Source of the DNA: JAWXBK01 sp040878185
GTDB lineage: Bacteria; Pseudomonadota; Alphaproteobacteria; Dongiales; Dongiaceae
Direction of reading: 5' to 3'
Assembly: GCA_040878185.1 (NCBI GenBank)
Contig: JBBDMS010000011.1
Span: forward strand, 1-7,226
Length of the DNA stretch: 7,226 nucleotides
Shown piece by piece: positions 1-4,762 of the stretch (its first letter is position 1; every line of letters begins with the position of its first letter). A program made the translations under genes and the position numbers. The notes under the pieces are model-generated. The model was not told the origin of the DNA, did no database searches, and saw only the letters and a list, made by a program, of their open reading frames with translations.

Positions 1-3
1 ACC

Positions 4-34
4 GCCTCATCCTGAGCCTGTCGAAGGATGAGGC
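4..34. repeat. Intergenic palindromic repeat, copy 1 (hairpin)
   Basis: A perfect 10-bp stem (4-13 with 25-34) closes an 11-base loop, GAGCCTGTCGA (14-24). The unit resembles short palindromic repeats scattered through sphingomonad intergenic regions (recollection, not searched). It lies beyond the 3' end of the minus-strand amidase gene. No U-run follows on that strand, so it is not a canonical intrinsic terminator, but it could stabilise the 3' end of the transcript. Confidence 0.85.
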
Positions 35-44
35 ATCCAGCAGC

Positions 45-73
45 CCTCATGGTTCGACAAGCTCACCATGAGG
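45..73. repeat. Intergenic palindromic repeat, copy 2 (inverted relative to copy 1)
   Basis: A perfect 9-bp stem (45-53 with 65-73) closes the loop TCGACAAGCTC (54-64). Reverse-complemented, it is the same unit as the hairpin at 4-34: the loop differs at one of 11 bases, and the stem differs by a CC/GG to GG/CC swap that changes both arms together. The two copies therefore form an inverted pair, as in REP/BIME-type elements, separated by about 10 bases. The amidase stop codon is about 30 bases away. Confidence 0.85.
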
Positions 74-105
74 ATAAAGGAAGCTGTGAAAAACACCGGT
101 TTACA

Positions 106-963
106 TTACCGCGTCTCCGCACCGTCGAGCGTCAAGAGCGGGCCATAGAGATCGGGCCGACGATCGCGAAACACGCCCCAGTTCGCGCGCATCTGGCGGA
201 TCGCATCGAGATCGAACGTCGCGGTGACGACCTCTTCATCCGAGCCGCCCGCTTCGGCGGCGATCTCGCCCTGCGGCCCCGCGATGAAGGAGCGGCCCCA
301 GAAATTCGTCGTGCCGAATTCGCCGCTCTCGCTGCCGATCCGGTTCGAGCAGACCAGCGGCGCGAGATTGGCCCCCGCATGGCCCTGCATCACGCGCTGC
401 CAGTGATCGTGGCAGTCGGAGCCGATGCCGGTCGGGTAAAACAGGATCTCCGCACCCTTGAGCGCCATGATGCGCGCCGATTCCGGAAACCACTGGTCCC
501 AGCAGATGCCGACGCCGATCGTGCCGAAGCGCGTCTTCCAGGCACGAAAGCCGGTATCGCCCGGTGCGGTGTAAACCTTTTCGAAACAGCCGGGCGGCCC
601 GACCGGGATATGCGACTTGCGATAGATGCCGAGCGTGCTTCCGTCGGCGTCGATCACCACGATCGTGTTGTAGTAGGCGTGATTCGCGCGCTCGAAGATA
701 TTGACCGGCAGCACGACATTGAGCTCGGCCGCGAGCGCGCTCATGCGCGCGACGATCGGATTGCCCTCGAGCGGAAAAGCGAAGGCGAAATATTCCGGCT
801 TCCAGTCCATGAAGCCGAAAAAATGATAGGCGAACATTTCCTGCAGCAGGACGATGTTGGCGCCCTGCCCGGCCGCCTTGCGGATTACCCGCTCGGCCTT
901 CGCCAGATTCTCGTCGACGTCCCAGCCGCAGGAGATCTGGGTCGCGGCCACGGTCACACGCAT
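106..963 (-). CDS. aguB: Carbon-nitrogen hydrolase, probable N-carbamoylputrescine amidase
   Basis: This 285-residue nitrilase-superfamily amidase probably hydrolyses N-carbamoylputrescine to putrescine, CO2 and ammonia, the last step of the agmatine route to polyamines, in the cytoplasm. The catalytic triad is visible: Glu42 in LLQEMF, Lys116 in YRKSHIP and Cys154 in GICWDQWFPE. Strong family landmarks follow, PGDTGF (134-139) and MQGHAGANLAPLVCSNRIG (192-210). The length is normal for the family. The start at 963 was chosen over an in-frame ATG at 993 because GAGGGAG lies about 8 bases upstream and the family begins with MRxVTVAA-like sequence. The segment after the catalytic Lys reads VGPPGCFEK, where AguB enzymes usually have DGPGYxEK, so substrate preference is less certain. 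The usual partner, agmatine deiminase (aguA), is not in this window. A related omega-amidase or beta-ureidopropionase-like role is the main alternative. Confidence 0.83.
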   Translation of the reverse strand: MRVTVAATQISCGWDVDENLAKAERVIRKAAGQGANIVLLQEMFAYHFFGFMDWKPEYFAFAFPLEGNPIVARMSALAAELNVVLPVNIFERANHAYYNTIVVIDADGSTLGIYRKSHIPVGPPGCFEKVYTAPGDTGFRAWKTRFGTIGVGICWDQWFPESARIMALKGAEILFYPTGIGSDCHDHWQRVMQGHAGANLAPLVCSNRIGSESGEFGTTNFWGRSFIAGPQGEIAAEAGGSDEEVVTATFDLDAIRQMRANWGVFRDRRPDLYGPLLTLDGAETR

Positions 964-1147
964 CGCACAAACTCCCTCTTTCGCGGCGGGCAAAACTGGC
1001 CGACGCTACAGAACCGGCGGTCAAGACGGCAAGGCCCCATCGCGAACATTCCAGTCGCGAATTCGACCTAACATGGCCATCGGCGACAAACGCGTCCCGA
1101 ACGTTCCACCGATTGTCGCGCCGCGCGCCAGGGATTTGTCAGGCGGC
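964..1147. other. Intergenic stretch between amidase and GST genes
   Basis: These 184 bases separate two minus-strand genes. The amidase ribosome-binding site (GAGGGAG on the minus strand, near 971-977) is clear. I see no convincing promoter or terminator. The stretch holds a direct repeat TCGCGAA (1040-1046 and 1055-1061), the palindrome GAACGTTC (1099-1106), and two loosely similar 16-base blocks on the minus strand (1108 to 1093 and 1053 to 1038, about 12 of 16 matching). An open minus-strand reading frame here has no ribosome-binding site and is not called as a gene. Confidence 0.5.
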
Positions 1148-1783
1148 CTATCTGAAATCGGCGATCTGCGCATCGAACGCGCGCCGGAAGGCGAGGCGCG
1201 CCGTGCAGCGCTCGATATAGGCAGCAAGCCGCGCGTCGCTCGACACGATGTCCGTGTCTTTGAGGATCCGCAGCACGGTCGTCATCATCAGATCGCCGGC
1301 CGAAAAGCGATCGCCGTCCAGATACGGCTTGTCGCCGAGCGACGCCGACAGTCCGGCAAGCCGCCGCTGCACGAATTCGACCGCACCGGGCCGGCGCTGC
1401 TTCGCCCATTCCTCGTCCTTATAGAAGAGATCGATCAGCGCGACGTTCATGACAAAGGGCTCGATCGAGTTGAGCGCCGCGATCAGCCACTGGGTTGCGC
1501 GAGCCCGTGCGGCAGGATCCTTCGGCAACAGCGCCTCGCTGCGTTCGCCGATATGCAGCACGATGGCACCGGATTCGAACAAAGTGAAGCCATCTTCCTC
1601 GAGGATCGGCACCTGCCCGAACGGTTGCAGCGCGCGATAGTCCGGCTTGTCCTGGTCGCCCTGCTCCAGAAGGCGCGTCCGGTAGGGCAGTCCGGCTTCC
1701 TCCAGCGCCCAGCGCGCGCGCAGATCGCGCACCTGACCCTGCGCGAAATCCGGAACCCATTTGAAAGCCGAGATCGTGATCAT
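1148..1783 (-). CDS. Glutathione S-transferase family protein
   Basis: This 211-residue protein has a thioredoxin-fold N-terminal domain (about 1-83) and an all-helical C-terminal domain (about 90-211), the usual GST length. The glutathione-site landmarks are present: QVP with cis-Pro60, and the ES pair Glu70-Ser71 that binds the gamma-glutamyl group. The C-terminal N-capping box is SAGD (161-164). The N-terminal motif reads KWVPDFAQGQVRDLRARWALEE, with no obvious Ser, Cys or Tyr at the usual catalytic position, so classical conjugation is not assured. The ATG at 1783 has AGGGAGA about 8 bases upstream and overlaps the stop of the SRPBCC gene by four bases (ATGA), which indicates translational coupling. 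It is the last gene of the ArsR-led operon and ends with TAG. Likely roles are detoxification or a redox/binding function under control of the repressor; the substrate is unknown. Confidence 0.9.
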   Translation of the reverse strand: MITISAFKWVPDFAQGQVRDLRARWALEEAGLPYRTRLLEQGDQDKPDYRALQPFGQVPILEEDGFTLFESGAIVLHIGERSEALLPKDPAARARATQWLIAALNSIEPFVMNVALIDLFYKDEEWAKQRRPGAVEFVQRRLAGLSASLGDKPYLDGDRFSAGDLMMTTVLRILKDTDIVSSDARLAAYIERCTARLAFRRAFDAQIADFR

Positions 1784-2250
1784 GTCTGGTTCTCCCTGGC
1801 GGCGGTCGCGGCATAGGCCGCAAGTTGGTTGAAGAGGTCGGTCCATCCGTTGCGATGGGCATCGCGACGTTCGGCGTTCCCGAACGGCCGTTGATGGAAG
1901 GTCTGGATCGTTCGGCCGTCGCGATCTTCGAACGTGATCGTCACGAGCATTTCGATTCCGGCCGACGGACCGTCGTTCTCCCAGTTGAAGGTAAAGACCA
2001 GCCGGCGGTTTGCTTCGATCTCACGATAGACGCCGTGAAACCAGTTTTCGCCATGCGTACCGGAGATGACCCTCGCGCGGTAGACGCCGCCGATCCGAAG
2101 ATCGATCGTGACATCGGACGAACCGGATCCGCCGCGGCCCATCCAGCGCGACAGATGTTCGGGCCTGGTCCAGAGCGCAAAGAGCGTGGCGGCGGGCACG
2201 TCGAAAATGCGCGTGATGAAAAGTTCGTCGTCGGTGACGGACATGCTCAT
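1780..2250 (-). CDS. SRPBCC domain protein (AHSA1-like)
   Basis: This 156-residue single-domain protein is of the START/Bet v1-like SRPBCC superfamily, in the AHSA1 (activator of Hsp90 ATPase C-terminal-like) branch. Evidence is the N-terminal FITRIFDVPAATLFALWTRPEHLSRW (11-36), the central DLRIGGVYRARV (50-61), the strand-rich region LVFTFNWEND (84-93), and the C-terminal helix with GWTDLFNQLAAYAA (135-148). These proteins form a deep hydrophobic cavity for small ligands; the ligand here is unknown. The start at 2250 (MSMSVTDD) overlaps the ArsR stop in an ATGA junction; Met3 at 2244 is an alternative start. ArsR plus AHSA1 pairs are common in bacteria, which suggests that the binding protein and the repressor act in one response. 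The stop overlaps the GST start. Confidence 0.92.
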   Translation of the reverse strand: MSMSVTDDELFITRIFDVPAATLFALWTRPEHLSRWMGRGGSGSSDVTIDLRIGGVYRARVISGTHGENWFHGVYREIEANRRLVFTFNWENDGPSAGIEMLVTITFEDRDGRTIQTFHQRPFGNAERRDAHRNGWTDLFNQLAAYAATAARENQT

Positions 2251-2588
2251 TGCGACGGCTCGCCGTCTCTGAGTTCGGCGATATAGGCATCGAGCCGGTC
2301 CAAATTCTCGGTCCAGAAGATGCGATAGCGCGCGAGCCAGTCGTCGACGGTGCGGAGCCCACCGGCATCGAGCCTGCAGGGCCGCCATTGCGCATCGCGC
2401 CCGCGCGAGATGAGCCCGGCGCCTTCGAGCACTTTCAGATGCCGCGACACCGCCGGCAGACTGATCTCGAACGGTTCCGCGATCTCGTTCACCGTCGCCT
2501 CGCCCTCGGCCAGACGCGCCAGAATCGCCCGCCGCGTCGGGTCGGCGAGAGCGGAAAGCGAGGCAGACAGGGGGTCGATGGCTGGCAT
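2247..2588 (-). CDS. ArsR/SdpR-family winged-helix transcriptional regulator
   Basis: This 113-residue repressor-type protein opens with LSALADPTRRAILARLAEGE (11-30), the hallmark first helix of the family. The helix-turn-helix is TVNEIAEPFEISLPAVSRHLKVLEGAGLI (32-60), with a wing around SRGRDAQWRPCRLD (61-74). The metal-binding CxC of arsenic and cadmium sensors is absent, so it belongs with the non-metal, SdpR-like regulators that accompany AHSA1 proteins. It is the first gene of the three-gene operon. The start at 2588 is the only ATG that keeps the conserved N-terminus. No purine-rich ribosome-binding site is visible, and a candidate promoter -10 box ends only about 14 bases upstream, so the mRNA may be nearly leaderless. 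The palindrome at 2602-2623 is the expected autoregulatory operator. The inducing signal is unknown. Confidence 0.93.
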   Translation of the reverse strand: MPAIDPLSASLSALADPTRRAILARLAEGEATVNEIAEPFEISLPAVSRHLKVLEGAGLISRGRDAQWRPCRLDAGGLRTVDDWLARYRIFWTENLDRLDAYIAELRDGEPSQ

Positions 2589-2618
2589 TTGACCGATCTA
2601 CTATTTAACCTGTATGTT
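2589..2618 (+). promoter_or_regulatory. Candidate promoter of the DUF899 gene
   Basis: On the plus strand, TTGACC (2589-2594, five of six matches to the -35 consensus) is followed after 18 bases by TATGTT (2613-2618, four of six to -10). The -10 falls within the palindrome at 2602-2623, so the same repressor could shut this promoter. The leader to the ATG at 2694 would be about 70 bases. The call rests only on consensus matches. Confidence 0.35.
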
Positions 2619-2623
2619 AAATA
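2602..2623. promoter_or_regulatory. Palindromic operator, probable ArsR-family binding site
   Basis: This is a perfect inverted repeat, TATTTAAC (2602-2609) and GTTAAATA (2616-2623), around a 6-base spacer, CTGTAT. It is strikingly AT-rich for this genome and sits between the divergent ArsR and DUF899 genes. Its size and symmetry suit a winged-helix dimer. It overlaps candidate promoter elements on both strands, so binding should repress the ArsR-SRPBCC-GST operon and possibly the DUF899 gene. The palindrome is seen directly; the identity of the bound protein is inferred from position. Confidence 0.72.
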
Positions 2624-2631
2624 CAGCTCAA
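2603..2631 (-). promoter_or_regulatory. Candidate promoter of the ArsR-SRPBCC-GST operon
   Basis: Read on the minus strand, there is a -35 box TTGAGC (2626-2631), a 17-base spacer, and a -10 box TTAAAT (2603-2608). Each matches four of six sigma-70 consensus positions at ideal spacing. The -10 lies inside one arm of the palindrome and the other arm fills the spacer. Transcription would start near 2596, about 8 bases before the ArsR start codon. Confidence 0.5.
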
Positions 2632-2693
2632 CGACCGGCCGTGTCAAGCAAGCCACCGCCAGAACCCGATCAATCCCAGCGGGAGACCGAACC

Positions 2694-3416
2694 ATGACCC
2701 TGCACGACAAACGCTTTCCGAACGAACCCGCTGCGTATCGCAGTGCGCGCGACAAATTGCTCGAGGCCGAGATCGCGCTCAGGGCGCAGATCGAGGCGGT
2801 TGCGGCCCAGCGCCGCGCGCTGCCGCCCGGCGGCGCGCTCAAGGAGGATTACGTATTTGTCGAAGGGCCGCGCGATCTTGCCGCCGACGGGCGGGAGACG
2901 AAGACGAAATTCTCGTCGCTGTTCGGCGCGCGCGACACGCTCATGGTCTACAGCATGATGTACAAGGCGGGCGGCAATCCCTGCCCCGGCTGCACTTCAT
3001 TACTCGACGGGCTGCAGGGCAATGTGCCGCAGATCGAGGATCGTGCCGCCTTCGCCGTCGTCGCAAAGGCGCCGATCGGGACGATCCGCGAATGGGCGCG
3101 CGAACGGCACTGGCGCAATCCGCGGTTCCTCTCCTCGGGCGCAACGACGTACAACACCGACTATCACGCCGAGGCGGCGGACGGCAGCCAGATCCCGATT
3201 CTCAACGTGTTTCATCGCGACAAGGACGGAACGATCCGGCATCGCTGGGGGATCGAGCTGCTGTTCGTGCCGGAGGCGGCGCCCGGCCAGCATCCGCGAC
3301 ATGGCGATATGGTCTGGCCGCTGTGGAACGCGCTCGACATGACGCCCGGGGGCCGCGGCGACGGCTTTCCCGACGGCACGTTCAAGCGCTCGCTGGAGAA
3401 GATCGGCAAGGGATAA
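2694..3416 (+). CDS. DUF899 family thioredoxin-like protein
   Basis: This 240-residue protein matches the DUF899 (PF05988) family in layout. It has an N-terminal helical region with EYRxAR-like sequence (AAYRSARDKLLEAE, 13-26), then FSSLFGARDTLMVYSMMY (73-90), then the cysteine pair CPGC (Cys97, Cys100) where family members carry a thioredoxin-like CxxC. The C-terminal signature is HGDMVWPLWNALDMTPGGRG (203-222). No signal peptide is visible, so it should be cytoplasmic. The biochemical function of the family is not established to my knowledge; the fold and CxxC suggest a thiol redox role. The start has GGGAG about 8 bases upstream. It diverges from the ArsR operon across a shared 105-base control region, which suggests a common stress response. 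Downstream it converges on the protease gene through a hairpin-rich repeat. Confidence 0.9.
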   Translation: MTLHDKRFPNEPAAYRSARDKLLEAEIALRAQIEAVAAQRRALPPGGALKEDYVFVEGPRDLAADGRETKTKFSSLFGARDTLMVYSMMYKAGGNPCPGCTSLLDGLQGNVPQIEDRAAFAVVAKAPIGTIREWARERHWRNPRFLSSGATTYNTDYHAEAADGSQIPILNVFHRDKDGTIRHRWGIELLFVPEAAPGQHPRHGDMVWPLWNALDMTPGGRGDGFPDGTFKRSLEKIGKG

Positions 3417-3439
3417 GTGCGGCAAGTTCGGCCGGCGCG

Positions 3440-3574
3440 CCCTCTCCCGCGTGCGGGAGAGGGTGGCGTGCGTCAGCACGCCGGGTGAGGGTCGCGTTTG
3501 TCGTCAACACCCCTCACCCTTCCCTCTCCCCCACGCCGCGATCGGTCGCGGCCGACCGCAACACAGGGAGAGGG
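3440..3574. repeat. Composite hairpin-rich intergenic repeat
   Basis: Nearly the whole 170-base gap between two convergent genes is made of nested palindromes. The stems are: 11 bp at 3440-3450/3453-3463 (CCCTCTCCCGC arm); 7 bp at 3465-3471/3476-3482 with loop GTCA; 9 bp at 3483-3491/3511-3519 (GGGTGAGGG arm); and 9 bp at 3522-3530/3566-3574. The last encloses a 6-bp stem at 3543-3548/3553-3558. The motif CCCTCTCCC appears twice and its complement twice. Elements of this look occur widely in alphaproteobacterial intergenic regions (recollection, not searched). It carries no gene. It probably limits read-through between DUF899 and the protease. Confidence 0.8.
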
Positions 3575-3583
3575 TTTCCTTTT
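3522..3583 (+). terminator. Possible intrinsic terminator of the DUF899 gene
   Basis: The 9-bp stem CCCTCTCCC/GGGAGAGGG (3522-3530/3566-3574) encloses a smaller hairpin and is followed directly by the T-rich run TTTCCTTTT (3575-3583) on the plus strand. The geometry is terminator-like although the loop is long. It lies 105 bases after the DUF899 stop. No T-run follows any of these stems on the minus strand. Confidence 0.35.
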
Positions 3584-3586
3584 GGC

Positions 3587-4624
3587 TCACACCCTGTCGT
3601 CTTCGGCGCGATCGGCGTCGTAGTCGGTATCGTCGACCGTCGGCAATGCACGTTTGAGCAACGCCTCGGCATCGAGCGCGCGGGCCATGCAGTCCGGCGG
3701 CGCCTGGAACAGCAGCACGCGCTGCGTCAGCCGCAACAATTTGCGAAATGCCTCGACGCGCTTCCAGCCGGCGCCGTATTTCGCGGCGATCTCGGGTCCG
3801 CGATGCGTCAGCCACATCGCGGCGGTCGCGACCACATGCGGAACCGCATAGGACGTGCCGTCGCCCTCGCCATATTTCCAGCCGAGAAAATTGCCATCGT
3901 CGTCGCAATCGACATCGGCACGCCACACGAACTTGGCCGGCGCGAAGATGTCGACCCGCGCATAGTTCTCATATTCGTAATAGAGCCGGTATCCAGGCGG
4001 GCGCTTCCACACGCCGCCGACGCCGATCGTGCGGCGATGCTTGCCGGGATAGGAGACCTTGTTGGTCATCTGGCCGCAGGCGGCAACGACGATCACGCCG
4101 TTCTCGTAGGCATAATCGACGGCCGCGCCCATGTCACCCTCGAACAGGACGGGAAAGCCGAGCGAAATCGTGACGATCTTGCAATTGTTTTGGTCGATCG
4201 CATCGCGGATCGCCTTGCCGATCGCGCGCACCGCCTGCGTGCCGATCAGGCTGTGATCGTTGACGCGGTATGGCACGATCGGCAGCCGTGGTGCCAGACC
4301 GACGATCCGCGCGTCATCGCCCGTCAGCGCGCTCGCGGTGCGAGTGCCGTGCCCCGGCGGCTGCCAGATCGTCTTGATCAGCGGATCCTTCGGATCGGTC
4401 CTGTTGTCGAAAAAATCGCGACCGAGCGTGTGCTTCACCCATGGGCTGTCGCCGGTTGCGCTCGCCGGAAAGCCGAGCGCGGGATGGCGCCGGTAGCCGG
4501 TATCGAGATGCGCGACGCGAAGATTGCCCCAGGCGACGTGCCCGTCGACCCGGCGCGGCATCATCGCAAGCGCGCGGTCGAGTCTCGAGTAGCGGACGTT
4601 CCAGTCGTTCTGTTGTGCGGGCAT
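3587..4624 (-). CDS. S8 (subtilisin-family) serine peptidase without signal peptide
   Basis: This 345-residue protein has the subtilase catalytic triad in order: Asp41 in VAHLDTGY, His92 in GHGTRTASAL and Ser258 in GTSYAVPHV. Supporting motifs are TISLGFP (152-158) and VSYPGKHRRTIGVGG (190-204). The position that normally reads AAAGN, whose Asn stabilises the oxyanion, reads AACGQ (181-185), giving Gln185. There is no signal peptide or inhibitory prodomain: the catalytic Asp is only 40 residues from the start. The start at 4624 has AGGGGGAA about 8 bases upstream. The protein ends in an acidic tail (DDTDYDADRAEDDRV, 331-345). It is probably a cytoplasmic protease, or one exported by a non-Sec route; the substrate is unknown. 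It diverges from argG with a 138-base gap; a weak promoter (TTGCCG, 16 bases, TCTAGC on the minus strand, 4670-4697) may serve it. A convergent repeat lies at its 3' end. Confidence 0.92.
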   Translation of the reverse strand: MPAQQNDWNVRYSRLDRALAMMPRRVDGHVAWGNLRVAHLDTGYRRHPALGFPASATGDSPWVKHTLGRDFFDNRTDPKDPLIKTIWQPPGHGTRTASALTGDDARIVGLAPRLPIVPYRVNDHSLIGTQAVRAIGKAIRDAIDQNNCKIVTISLGFPVLFEGDMGAAVDYAYENGVIVVAACGQMTNKVSYPGKHRRTIGVGGVWKRPPGYRLYYEYENYARVDIFAPAKFVWRADVDCDDDGNFLGWKYGEGDGTSYAVPHVVATAAMWLTHRGPEIAAKYGAGWKRVEAFRKLLRLTQRVLLFQAPPDCMARALDAEALLKRALPTVDDTDYDADRAEDDRV

Positions 4625-4707
4625 CGGATGTTCCCCCTGTTTCCCGAAGGCGCCGCCCTGCCAGCGGATGCTAGACCCGCCGGCCGCGCGGCGGCAAACG
4701 GGGGCGC

Positions 4708-4735
4708 TTGCGACCCGGCCGCCCTTCCCTATACT
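4708..4735 (+). promoter_or_regulatory. Candidate argG promoter
   Basis: TTGCGA (4708-4713, four of six to -35) and TATACT (4730-4735, five of six to -10) are separated by 16 bases. Transcription would begin near 4742, leaving a leader of about 20 bases that contains the ribosome-binding site GGGGAG (4751-4756), 6 bases before the argG ATG. I see no ARG box-like operator or leader attenuator. A short GC-rich inverted repeat (4677-4682/4689-4694) lies just upstream. Confidence 0.6.
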
Positions 4736-4762
4736 CGCCGCGCATTCGGCGGGGAGCATTCC

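Noticed and set aside
28..1071. Long plus-strand open frame opposite the amidase gene
   Set aside because: It is antisense to a clear nitrilase-family gene, is Arg/Asp/Ala-rich with no family motif, has no ribosome-binding site, and is open only because of GC-rich codon bias.
1021..1227. Small 68-residue minus-strand frame overlapping the GST 3' end
   Set aside because: It overlaps the GST coding region in another frame, has no ribosome-binding site and no recognisable domain. Its part within the intergenic gap is noted as possible regulatory sequence instead.
1825..2286. Plus-strand open frame opposite the SRPBCC gene
   Set aside because: It is antisense to a well-supported SRPBCC protein and lacks a ribosome-binding site or a known motif.
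3440..3574. CRISPR-like array
   Set aside because: The repeats are inverted, of unequal length and irregular in spacing, with no spacer pattern. It is a palindromic intergenic element.
4677..4694. GC-rich hairpin (CCGCCG/CGGCGG) as a terminator
   Set aside because: It lies between two divergent gene starts where no terminator is expected, and it has no T-run. It is probably incidental to GC-rich sequence.
4670..4697. Promoter for the subtilase (TTGCCG, 16-base spacer, TCTAGC on the minus strand)
   Set aside because: The -10 matches only three of six consensus positions, and GC-rich sequence offers many such weak hits. It is mentioned in the protease entry but not called as a feature.
3092..4762. 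Very long plus-strand extension upstream of argG in the same frame
   Set aside because: It runs through the DUF899 gene in another frame, the intergenic repeat, and antisense to the protease. The true argG start has a promoter, a ribosome-binding site and family homology at 4763.
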